Positions 29,444 to 37,932 of a stretch of DNA of 64,000 bases are shown piece by piece; positions within the stretch are counted from its first letter, which is position 1; every line of letters starts with the position of its first letter. Location of the stretch: assembly GCA_938084675.1 (NCBI GenBank), contig CALKGM010000009.1, forward strand, positions 42,347 to 106,346, in the 5' to 3' direction. Under the pieces are notes generated by a model, which saw nothing but the letters and a program-made list of their open reading frames with translations, did no database searches and was not told the DNA's origin. Both the position numbers and the translations under genes were made by a program. The stretch comes from Candidatus Poseidoniaceae archaeon. GTDB lineage: Archaea > Thermoplasmatota > Poseidoniia > Poseidoniales > Poseidoniaceae.

Positions 29444-29533
29444 ACCCCCTCTTGTTGTGACTCTTTTTCCGTCTTTCATATCAAAAAATACGCGAAACGG
29501 AAGGCTGGTGAGCCGCGCGAGGGATATGGAAAG

Positions 29534-29578
29534 AAGGGGTGCTTCTAGCCCCTTGCAACAAACGCTTAAGGAGGGGCT
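29534..29578 (+). promoter_or_regulatory. candidate cis-regulatory leader of cox operon: two mutually exclusive hairpins, one sequestering an SD
   Basis: Hairpin A AAGGGG(29534-39)/CCCCTT(29549-54). Hairpin B AGCCCCTT(29547-54)/GAGGGGCT(29571-78), covering aaggagggg just before ATG 29579. Confidence 0.45.
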
Positions 29579-30610
29579 ATGCGGCGGGATAATCAAGGTG
29601 ATTCCATGGTCGCGGAAGATACGGTATTCTCTGTTCTCTATGATAAATTCATGTTTTGGTCTATTCTCGTCGGAATTCTGACCTTCGGGTGGATGTTCCT
29701 CGCTATGCTGCGATACCGCGACGGAGTTGAGCCAGATACCACCGACATTGACCATATTGAGGTGGGGTCATTCCCAGTCGACCGGCACAATACACCACTG
29801 GAAATCGTGTTTTACCTCGCGCCAACTGTCATTGTTTTGTGGCTTATTGTGCTCGCTGTGTCCTCCAACGCCGCAGTATGGGTCATCCCTGCTGATGATG
29901 AGGCACACAACATGAAAATCACTGGAAAACAATGGTTTTGGGACTTTGAATACGAAGACAGCCTTACGTGGGAAGATGATGAAGCACTTACCTCAATCAA
30001 CGTTGACTGGCCAAATCTAGGCAACCTCTATGTTAACGCCAGCGGTTCAGAAGCGACCAATGTCACCGTCACCGTGGAGGGAGTTGCAAGCGACTATGCC
30101 ATTGACCAACTCACCTCTTCCTTGGTACTTGATCCGAGAGAAGAAAACAGTGGAATTGATTATTTTAATCCAACATACTACTCGTTCATTGAGGTGACTA
30201 ACGCAGACGGAAATGTCCTTCATACCTGGATGCACATCCCAGTGGATCACAAATTCTCATCCGCAGCAAATGAACCCATGATTCTACCTTGTGACACATC
30301 CGTAGTATTCAACATGAAATCACTGCCTAGCGACGAATCAAACCCAAATTATGTCGGAGTCCAGCATTCATTCTGGCTCCCTGAGTGGGGTGTCAAAGAA
30401 GATTTGGTTCCTGGCCACGCAGAGGGTACATGGATGACCGTTATGCCTGATGACCCTGGAATGTTCCCCATCAAATGCGCAGAATACTGTGGAAATCAAC
30501 ATGCTTACATGACGGGTGATGTCAAGATTGTCGCTGCGGAAGGTATGGATTGCTCAGAAGACACCGGTGTGAAGAAGACCGGAAATTCTGAAGACGGAGG
30601 TGACTACTGA
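29579..30610 (+). CDS. coxB: cytochrome c oxidase subunit II (CuA)
   Basis: TM hairpin, MKITGKQWFWDFEYED, GVQHSFWLPEWGVKEDLVPG, KCAEYCGNQHAYMTGDV (CuA ligands). ATGs at 29579 and 29606 are both preceded by SD-like sequences. Confidence 0.95.
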   Translation: MRRDNQGDSMVAEDTVFSVLYDKFMFWSILVGILTFGWMFLAMLRYRDGVEPDTTDIDHIEVGSFPVDRHNTPLEIVFYLAPTVIVLWLIVLAVSSNAAVWVIPADDEAHNMKITGKQWFWDFEYEDSLTWEDDEALTSINVDWPNLGNLYVNASGSEATNVTVTVEGVASDYAIDQLTSSLVLDPREENSGIDYFNPTYYSFIEVTNADGNVLHTWMHIPVDHKFSSAANEPMILPCDTSVVFNMKSLPSDESNPNYVGVQHSFWLPEWGVKEDLVPGHAEGTWMTVMPDDPGMFPIKCAEYCGNQHAYMTGDVKIVAAEGMDCSEDTGVKKTGNSEDGGDY

Positions 30611-32943
30611 TGCGTGGGCGGGTTTCAATCATCTTGGGAGTCCTTCTTCTTGCGCTCGTTGCAACACCACAATTTACTGCTATTCCATCAGGAATCGGTT
30701 CTTCTGGTGACCAAGGTTGTTCTTGTCACGGTGGAGCATCACCGGATACAAGCGTCGTTGTCGACGGGCTTCCTGAAGTATACAACGCCAGTGAAACCTA
30801 CACCTTCACCGTGACCGTCATCAACGATGTCATGGAACTCCATGACGGCGGTGGCGACGACTGGAACGGACGAGCTGGTGGATATCGAATTTTGACAACT
30901 CACGGAAGTATTGTTGCTATCCCTAACACGCTTGGACAAGATATGGACGGTGGACTCACCCATACCACGGAAGCAAACACTGTTCGTTCATGGACGTTTG
31001 AATGGACTGCTCCTGCAGCTGATGATGAAAACGTTGAGATGACCATTTACGGAAACGCTGTAAACGGTGGTGCCGGCTCCGGAGGAGACTATTGGAATGA
31101 AGCAAGCGTTTCCATTGCTGGAATCAACGCTGGAGCACTTGCTCCAAGTGCAAGCGCACTGGTCATCTTCATCACCGCCATCGGTCTTGCTGTTGGACTC
31201 ATCTTTGTTGGAATTCTCTGGGTCTTTTACCGACGCTCACCGGATACGTTCACGATGCAGCGGTTTTGGGATTTCCTCAAGCCATGGCTCACCACGACAG
31301 ACCACAAGGAAGTTGGGATCATGTACTTCTTGTTCGGGTTCTTCTTCTTCCTTGTTGGAGGTCTACTTGCTCTCTTGTTCCGAATACAACTCGCAGTGCC
31401 TGAGAACGATTTCCTCACCTATGATGAGTACAATTCCTACTTTACACTGCACGGAACGACAATGATTTTCCTTGCCGCCATGCCAATGATTGCTGGATTC
31501 ATGAATTACGTCCTTCCGCTGCAAATTGGAGCAAAGGACTTGGCGTTCCCAAGAATCAACGCTATGGGACTTTGGCTCCTCGTCTTCTCAACACCACTCA
31601 TCTTTGCTGGAATCTGGTCTGGGGAAGCTGCCGACATTACATGGGTCATGTACCCTCCTTATTCTTCACTCACGGAATCGAACATGGGCGCTGAACTTGC
31701 GAATTACGGTTCAAACCCAGGAACGACGGCGTTTATCTCAGGTATCCTCATGCTTGGTGCATCCTCAACACTCGGTGGTGTAAACTTCATCACCACCGTA
31801 TTCACCATGCGTGCAAAGGGAGTTACATGGATGAAAATGCCGCTCTTCTCATGGTCGGTCTTCATCAGCGTGTTTATGCTCTACATGTCACTTCCAGCAT
31901 TTATCATCGGCGTCGCTTTCTTGCTCTTTGACCACACCATTGGAACCACTTTCTTCGTAGCAGGTGGAGACCCACTGCTCTTCCAGCATTTGTTCTGGTT
32001 CTTCGGTCACCCAGAAGTCTACGTCGTGATTGTACCTGCATTCGGTATTGTATCCGAAGTTCTTGCAACTTCTGCTCGCCGTTCCATCTTTGGATACAAG
32101 TCAATGGTTTTCGCCATGGCCGGTATTGGAATCGTTGGATTCGTAGTATGGGGGCACCATATGCTCACCTCGGGTATGGACCCGTTCTGGCGAGCCGTCT
32201 TCATGATCACAACAATGTTCGTAGCGATACCAACGGGTGCTAAAATCTTCAATTGGCTTGCTACCCTATGGGGCGGTTCGTTGGTCATGAAGACCCACAC
32301 ACTTTGGTCACTGGGCTTCATCGTGACCTTCACGCTAGGTGGAATATCTGGAATGTTCTTCCCTGTTTCTGGTATGGACATTCACTTCCATGATTCATAC
32401 TTCGTCGTAGCTCACTTCCACTACGTCTTCATCGGCGGAACTGTCTTCGCACTGTTTTCCGGAGTGTACTACTGGTTCCCCAAGGTCACAGGCCGAAAGA
32501 TGAACGAAACACTCGGCCTCTGGCATTTCCTCGTTGGCTTTTCATCTTACAACGCAGCGTTCTGGCCAATGCACGCTCTTGGAATCATGGGGATGCCCCG
32601 ACGTACCCACAGTTACACCGTTGATTCAGGATTTGCGGAGTACAACATGGCAGTATCGACCTTCGCATTCATCTTCGGAATCAGCCAAATACTCCTGCTA
32701 TGGAACATCATCTACTCCTCACGCCGAGGAGAACCCGTGGGCAAAGACCCTTGGGGTGGATGGTCACTTGAATGGTCCACAACTTCACCACCACCTACTC
32801 CTTCGTTCCACGAGAACCCTGTACAAGGTGACATGAACGAACGCTACGGACATCACAAACCAAAGGGTGAGAAACTCATTGACAAACTGATGAAAGCCGA
32901 ACCGAAAGGAATTGTTGTCGGCAAACTGGAGGGAGAAGAATGA
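30610..32943 (+). CDS. coxA: cytochrome c oxidase subunit I with N-terminal secreted Reeler-like/CxCH domain fusion
   Basis: N-terminus: signal peptide, GDQGCSCHGGASPDTSVVVDGLPEVYNASETYTFTVTV. C-terminal Cox1: LHGTTMIFLAAMP, IGAKDLAFPRIN, FGHPEVYVVIVPAFG, WGHHMLTSG, IPTGAKIFNW, HFHDSYFVVAHFHYV. Confidence 0.93.
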   Translation: MRGRVSIILGVLLLALVATPQFTAIPSGIGSSGDQGCSCHGGASPDTSVVVDGLPEVYNASETYTFTVTVINDVMELHDGGGDDWNGRAGGYRILTTHGSIVAIPNTLGQDMDGGLTHTTEANTVRSWTFEWTAPAADDENVEMTIYGNAVNGGAGSGGDYWNEASVSIAGINAGALAPSASALVIFITAIGLAVGLIFVGILWVFYRRSPDTFTMQRFWDFLKPWLTTTDHKEVGIMYFLFGFFFFLVGGLLALLFRIQLAVPENDFLTYDEYNSYFTLHGTTMIFLAAMPMIAGFMNYVLPLQIGAKDLAFPRINAMGLWLLVFSTPLIFAGIWSGEAADITWVMYPPYSSLTESNMGAELANYGSNPGTTAFISGILMLGASSTLGGVNFITTVFTMRAKGVTWMKMPLFSWSVFISVFMLYMSLPAFIIGVAFLLFDHTIGTTFFVAGGDPLLFQHLFWFFGHPEVYVVIVPAFGIVSEVLATSARRSIFGYKSMVFAMAGIGIVGFVVWGHHMLTSGMDPFWRAVFMITTMFVAIPTGAKIFNWLATLWGGSLVMKTHTLWSLGFIVTFTLGGISGMFFPVSGMDIHFHDSYFVVAHFHYVFIGGTVFALFSGVYYWFPKVTGRKMNETLGLWHFLVGFSSYNAAFWPMHALGIMGMPRRTHSYTVDSGFAEYNMAVSTFAFIFGISQILLLWNIIYSSRRGEPVGKDPWGGWSLEWSTTSPPPTPSFHENPVQGDMNERYGHHKPKGEKLIDKLMKAEPKGIVVGKLEGEE

Positions 32944-34328
32944 GTAGCGGAGAAGCGCACGTGGAAAACAGCATCTGGATGCGAGCTGTCTTGATGGGCA
33001 GTACCTTCCTCGTCATTGGTATTCTTGCCTTTGCTACCATGGGAGTTGGCGTAGCCAACATGAGGCACCACGCCTACGAAGAAGCCGTGCACGAGTATGA
33101 TGATGCAAAGCACGACTACGAAGAGGCAAAACTCAGTTATGAGAACGCGAAAGCAAACAATGCATCGACCGAAGAAATTGAAGCCCTCAAGGCCACCAAG
33201 GACGCTCTCAAAGACATAAAGGACGATGCACACCATCACGAAGTTGAAGCACACCTTTCCTACCTCACTTGGAGAACTGCCGGAATTACAATTCTCTTGA
33301 TGTGTGTCACCTATGCCAGTTTCATCGGCCTTGGTGGTTTTGTCAACTCAATACAACCTGAAGAAGACGATAGTCACGGGGCTTCCAGTTATGGAGGAGA
33401 TGACCATGAACATCACGGATCAGCTTCACCGATCGTTTTCGCACTTGGTATCATGTTGTTCCTGATGGGATTCCCTGAATTCCAGGCGACACTAAGCGAC
33501 ATGCTCTCAGGTAATGAAGCCGAATTAGGCGGACTTGGGCTTAGCATGTTTGGACTACTCGTTATCGTACTTGGTGTTTCAAACTGGTGGAGAGAAGACC
33601 TACCGTTCATCGGCAATGGAGAGCAGATCGCAACCTCAGCTCCATTTGAAGGTCAACACATTCGTAAAGCAGGTTTGTGGGTCTTCATTATGTCTGAAAT
33701 CATGGTGTTCGCCACCTTCTTTTCCTCCTACCTCCGTATGCGTACCGAATGGTGCACAGGGTGGCAGGTTGAAGCAGGAAACTGTGAACAAGTAGACATG
33801 TTGACCGCATCCGACTTCCTTCGCCCAGACGGTGCAGAACTCGGAGGATTAGGTGGACAGGGTGACTTCATGACCCTCCTCCCTGGAGCGATCAACACCT
33901 TTGCACTCATCGTGTCATCCTACACCATCGTCCTCGCATTGAAGACGGCTAAGAATGCGAACTGGGAAGCTCCAACCGGCTTCATGGGCAAACTCATGCC
34001 AACCAAGAAAGCCGCTGTCCGAAACTACCTCCTAGCAACCCTCTTACTCGGTTCAATGTTTATCGTTCTGAAGTTGATTGAATGGAGCCACTTGGTTGCT
34101 GAAGGATTTACCATCGGAACCCAGGCAGGTAGTATCTTTTACATCTCTACTGGGGCTCACGGCCTCCACGTCTTCATCGGCCTTTTGGTCATGCTCTACC
34201 TTGTGTTCAAAGCGGACACGGTTGAGTTTAACGAGGACAACGCCCAGGGTATCGAATACTTTGGATTGTACTGGCACTTTGTTGATTTGGCGTGGGTCGT
34301 TATCTTCCCAGCCTTCTACTTGTATTGA
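32940..34328 (+). CDS. coxC: cytochrome c oxidase subunit III with N-terminal TM/coiled-coil extension
   Basis: C-terminal Cox3 domain (IRKAGLWVFIMSEIMVFATFFSSYLRMR, GAHGLHVFIGLLVMLYLVFKA, EYFGLYWHFVDLAWVVIFPAFYL) after an extension with YEEAVHEYDDAKHDYEEAKLSYENAKANN. Confidence 0.92.
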   Translation: MSSGEAHVENSIWMRAVLMGSTFLVIGILAFATMGVGVANMRHHAYEEAVHEYDDAKHDYEEAKLSYENAKANNASTEEIEALKATKDALKDIKDDAHHHEVEAHLSYLTWRTAGITILLMCVTYASFIGLGGFVNSIQPEEDDSHGASSYGGDDHEHHGSASPIVFALGIMLFLMGFPEFQATLSDMLSGNEAELGGLGLSMFGLLVIVLGVSNWWREDLPFIGNGEQIATSAPFEGQHIRKAGLWVFIMSEIMVFATFFSSYLRMRTEWCTGWQVEAGNCEQVDMLTASDFLRPDGAELGGLGGQGDFMTLLPGAINTFALIVSSYTIVLALKTAKNANWEAPTGFMGKLMPTKKAAVRNYLLATLLLGSMFIVLKLIEWSHLVAEGFTIGTQAGSIFYISTGAHGLHVFIGLLVMLYLVFKADTVEFNEDNAQGIEYFGLYWHFVDLAWVVIFPAFYLY

Positions 34329-34337
34329 GGTGAGAAC

Positions 34338-34712
34338 ATGGGAGAACACGAAACACACGGAATTATTGAAAACATCTTTGACGGACTGCTTGGAAAGGAC
34401 ATCTACTTCTGGAATTTTATCATACTGATGGTCTTTACCTTGTTTGAGGTCGCCGCTGTCTTCTTCACAGGCATACCTCTCAAAGCGGTATGGGCCATCC
34501 TTATCGGGGTTGGTATCGTCAAAGGATACGGTATATCTGCCTATTTTATGCACTTGAAGGGCGACCCGAGAATCTATACCAGAACTGCTTTATTCCCAGT
34601 CGTGTTTGTTATTCTGATGCTTTGGGGAATTGGTTTGTCCAACCCTGAGGGAGTCACAGGACTTCCAGCATGGTGCACACCACTTTCAGCAGATTATGCA
34701 ACAAACCGTTGA
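34338..34712 (+). CDS. cytochrome c oxidase subunit IV-like
   Basis: FWNFIILMVFTLFEVAAVFFTG...AVWAILIGVGIVKGYGISAYFMHLKGD...TALFPVVFVILMLWGIGLSNPE; tgaggtgagaacATG SD. Confidence 0.82.
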   Translation: MGEHETHGIIENIFDGLLGKDIYFWNFIILMVFTLFEVAAVFFTGIPLKAVWAILIGVGIVKGYGISAYFMHLKGDPRIYTRTALFPVVFVILMLWGIGLSNPEGVTGLPAWCTPLSADYATNR

Positions 34713-34723
34713 GAGAGATTTCA

Positions 34724-36283
34724 ATGAACACGAATCGAGCCTTATTGGCTGTTCTACTCACCTGTCTCTTGCTTATGCCGGCTGCTGCCTACAAAGGCAG
34801 CAAACTCGCTCGAAGCCCAGTTGAAGACTTTGTACTCACCGACCAAATGGGTGATGAGTTCTCGTTCTATGAGGACAGCAATGAGGTCACAGTTGTTGCT
34901 TTTATCTTCACCCGATGCCCAGATGTATGCCCGGTTATCACTCAGTTGTTGAAAAGTGTGGATGGGGAACTCACAGACACCGAAAAAGACGATGTCACCT
35001 TCATTTCCATTACTGTTGACCCACGCTATGATTCACCTGAGCGCTTGAAGGAGTTCACCGATATTCATGGAGTCGAGTGGCCTCATCTAACGGGAACAAC
35101 AGAAGAGTTGGCTCCTGTCTGGAAGACGTTTGGTGTGGTCGTTCAAGAGAGCGTCATTGATGCTCACGTAATGGATTACCACCCCGGTGAAGCCTCTGTA
35201 ACCGTCGTGAACACAACTGGAAATGCTTCTACACACATGTTTGGCCTTTCGGGTTGGACCTTGACTGAAACCCTTGCGAACCAACATCAAATCGACATCA
35301 ACGCCTCTCTGTCACAATACGGACATTATGTCACCGGAATCGGTGGCGAGGAAGCACCTGGAGATTCATGGTATTGGGAACTTAATGTTTGGAATCAATC
35401 AACCAACCTCTGGGCAGCCTCACAAGTTGGTATCGATGATATCGATGCCCTTCAAGAGAACCAACATATTGCTTGGATGCCCTCAAGCCTCAACCGCTCC
35501 AATCTCTCCGCACCACTCGTCGAAGACGAAGCAAGTATGACCATCATGTGGAACAATGGAACTGAAGTTCAAGCAAGTATTGACACCTTTGATGGATACC
35601 ACATCACGAAAGGTGCACTCAATGATGCAGGCGTCAATGTGACCATCGCTGACTCATCGTATGGCCATTACATGACTTCTCTTGGGGACGAAGATGCTCC
35701 CGCCGATAGTTCTTGGTGGTGGAGCCTCTATCAATGGAACTCTACCAATGCTACATGGGAGACTTCCCCTGTTGGGATGGACGGTATTGTGGAACCAAAG
35801 CATATTGCTTGGGCTCCTTCAATTGTAAATGCGTCAGATATACCTGCCCCAGTGAAGAATTCAACTGAAGAGGTTTGCAGTGGCCATGGCTGGGAAATGG
35901 GATCCGGAGAAAGTCTGCACTGCATGTGTGATGACGGCTATACATGGGATGAAGGGGACAGAACCTCCTGCGTTGAAGAAGTCAGTGAAGATTTCAATGT
36001 TGGCCACTCAACCATTACCTACATTATCAATGAAAACCGTCAGCCGCTCGTCGTCTGGACGGGGGATAATTGGAAGGTTCCTGACTTCACTGCAGACCTT
36101 AGGGAAGTCCTCGAAAATGACGGCCTAGGCGATAGTGACCCTCTTGAAACACCAGGCATGACCTTCGTTCTGTCTACTCTAGCACTCTGCCTCGCTGTCG
36201 TTGTTCGGCCCTCAAAAGAGAACCGTGGTGAGACAGTGAACAAGCGAAAGGGGAAAAAGAGGGAAACCTCCCGCCTCCAATAA
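34724..36283 (+). CDS. SCO1/SenC-like copper chaperone fused to two DUF4430-like repeats and a C-terminal TM
   Basis: VVAFIFTRCPDVCPVITQLL (CxxxC), FISITVDPRYDSPERLKEF; repeats GHYVTGIGGEEAPGDSWYWELNVWNQ and GHYMTSLGDEDAPADSSWWWSLYQWN; EGF-like CMCDDGYTWDEGD. Confidence 0.85.
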   Translation: MNTNRALLAVLLTCLLLMPAAAYKGSKLARSPVEDFVLTDQMGDEFSFYEDSNEVTVVAFIFTRCPDVCPVITQLLKSVDGELTDTEKDDVTFISITVDPRYDSPERLKEFTDIHGVEWPHLTGTTEELAPVWKTFGVVVQESVIDAHVMDYHPGEASVTVVNTTGNASTHMFGLSGWTLTETLANQHQIDINASLSQYGHYVTGIGGEEAPGDSWYWELNVWNQSTNLWAASQVGIDDIDALQENQHIAWMPSSLNRSNLSAPLVEDEASMTIMWNNGTEVQASIDTFDGYHITKGALNDAGVNVTIADSSYGHYMTSLGDEDAPADSSWWWSLYQWNSTNATWETSPVGMDGIVEPKHIAWAPSIVNASDIPAPVKNSTEEVCSGHGWEMGSGESLHCMCDDGYTWDEGDRTSCVEEVSEDFNVGHSTITYIINENRQPLVVWTGDNWKVPDFTADLREVLENDGLGDSDPLETPGMTFVLSTLALCLAVVVRPSKENRGETVNKRKGKKRETSRLQ

Positions 36284-36284
36284 A

Positions 36285-36370
36285 GCAGTCGTCGCATAGC
36301 CTGGTATTGCGCCGGATTTGAAATCCGGTGTCCCCGTGACTCGGGAGTTCAAATCTCTCCGACTGCGCCA
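36285..36370 (+). tRNA. tRNA-Ser(UGA)
   Basis: Acceptor GCAGTCG/CGACTGC, anticodon arm CCGGA-TTTGAAA-TCCGG (anticodon TGA), long variable arm, T-loop TTCAAAT, encoded CCA. Confidence 0.92.
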
Positions 36371-36447
36371 TTTAGCCAGTTTTTTAGCTTGCGAGCCCGT
36401 TAGGATTGAGGGAAGACTTCTCAAACTCCACGCCCCCTCCAAGGACT

Positions 36448-37932
36448 ATGCGCAGAGGTGCTCTCGTCCTGTTGTTCATCGCCAGTATGTTGCTCGCTGG
36501 GTGCTTTGGCCCCTCAACATCAGCATGGGGAAATGGAGATAATGCTGTCAGCGTCTCATTTGCTAAAGACGACATCAGTGTCGTTTCTACTCTATCAGGA
36601 ACGAAAACTACGGTTTCTGACATGCAGGCCGTAGGTTGCAACCCTAGCGGCGATGAACCTGACCTCACTGTTGGGGAAGGGACCGAACTCTCATTCACTG
36701 GATACTTGGCTGCGAGCACATTCTATGACACACATGACCCGCTTTTGGGTGGTAGTAAGTTGAATTACGGCGTTACAACTGCCGTAGCCATCCAAGAGAT
36801 GTCCTTTGATGAGGCTTCATCTGTTGTTGACGGAGAAGGAGCGAGGATTGACGTGAAACTTTGGTCAAATCCATTATCGCCAGAAACCGGCGCAGGCAGT
36901 ATAGACCTGGACGAAATCAATAGTGACTCTGAATCACAGTGGTTTGTATTAGGGTTGATTCCTGCCACAGAAAACGTTCATGATGGTTTGACTGCTATGG
37001 GCGAATGGCACCAGCCCGTAACGATCAAAGGATTCATGATCGATGCAAATGAGTCCGGCGGAGGATACTACCGGGATAGTTTTGACCAATTTTTGAGACC
37101 TGATTGTTCCATGGGTGTTGACAAGGCGATGAACCTTGATAGATACTTCATTGCCGTCACCGGCATCACTCTTGACGGAGCCACAGTTAGTATGGATGGA
37201 GAAGCCGATGATGAGTGGGTTCAAGGGGACGTTCCCTTCCTGGGCCGTGCTGGATTCATCATGTTCTTCCTCGTTGTCGGCCTGGGCGGCGGCGTTGGTG
37301 CATTCATCGTTTCAAAAGGAATGGTAATCAGTTCTGCAAAAGGTACGATGCGCACCTTGCTTGGTTCGGACGGGCTTGACAAGGTTGCACAGGTCAAAGA
37401 AGACATCAAATCAGCAAAGAAGGCAGGAATGGAATCACCCGAAGAGCGTAAGAGCCGAATGGAAAAAGAACGTAGGAAGGAGGAGAAGAAAGAGGAAAAG
37501 AAGGCGAAACCTGCTTCTACTTCACAACCAAAGGAAGAGGATTCCCTTGGTGGATTCGACCTCGACAGTGTACTGGCCTCAACTGCAATGCCATCTCGAG
37601 GGGCGTCTGGACCACCAGAACGAAAGAGTTCAGTTGTCGTTACGGATGCCGCTCAAGAAATGGAACAGGTGAATCAACAGGCTAGTGAGCCATCATCGCT
37701 CCCATCTTCCTTTGGTGAACGTAGGACATCCTCTGTAACATCCTCAGCACCTCCTTCCTCTCGAAGCCCTCCGGCCTCCCGGAATCCACCTCAACAAGAC
37801 GCTCCGGTCAAGAAACCGCCAGTTCGTCGTAGAAAGGCCGTCAAAAAGGCCCCTGCTAAAGTCGTCGAAGAACCGTCACCTCGGGTTTTTGATGAAGAGC
37901 CTGAAGATGACTTTTCTGACTTTTCATTCTGA
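36448..37932 (+). CDS. lipoprotein-like membrane protein with charged/Pro-Ser-rich cytoplasmic tail
   Basis: MRRGALVLLFIASMLLAGCFG lipobox; TM FIMFFLVVGLGGGVGAFIVS; tail EERKSRMEKERRKEEKKEEKKAK...RRRKAVKKAPAK. Confidence 0.75.
   Translation: MRRGALVLLFIASMLLAGCFGPSTSAWGNGDNAVSVSFAKDDISVVSTLSGTKTTVSDMQAVGCNPSGDEPDLTVGEGTELSFTGYLAASTFYDTHDPLLGGSKLNYGVTTAVAIQEMSFDEASSVVDGEGARIDVKLWSNPLSPETGAGSIDLDEINSDSESQWFVLGLIPATENVHDGLTAMGEWHQPVTIKGFMIDANESGGGYYRDSFDQFLRPDCSMGVDKAMNLDRYFIAVTGITLDGATVSMDGEADDEWVQGDVPFLGRAGFIMFFLVVGLGGGVGAFIVSKGMVISSAKGTMRTLLGSDGLDKVAQVKEDIKSAKKAGMESPEERKSRMEKERRKEEKKEEKKAKPASTSQPKEEDSLGGFDLDSVLASTAMPSRGASGPPERKSSVVVTDAAQEMEQVNQQASEPSSLPSSFGERRTSSVTSSAPPSSRSPPASRNPPQQDAPVKKPPVRRRKAVKKAPAKVVEEPSPRVFDEEPEDDFSDFSF

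Noticed and set aside
29405-29755. 116-aa minus ORF over the cox2 start
   Set aside because: Overlaps the divergent intergenic region and the cox2 N-terminus; translation lacks protein-like features.
30610-31260. Canonical c-type cytochrome fused to Cox1
   Set aside because: Motif is CSCH (CxCH), not CxxCH, and the domain looks beta-rich, so a normal cytochrome c call is not supported.
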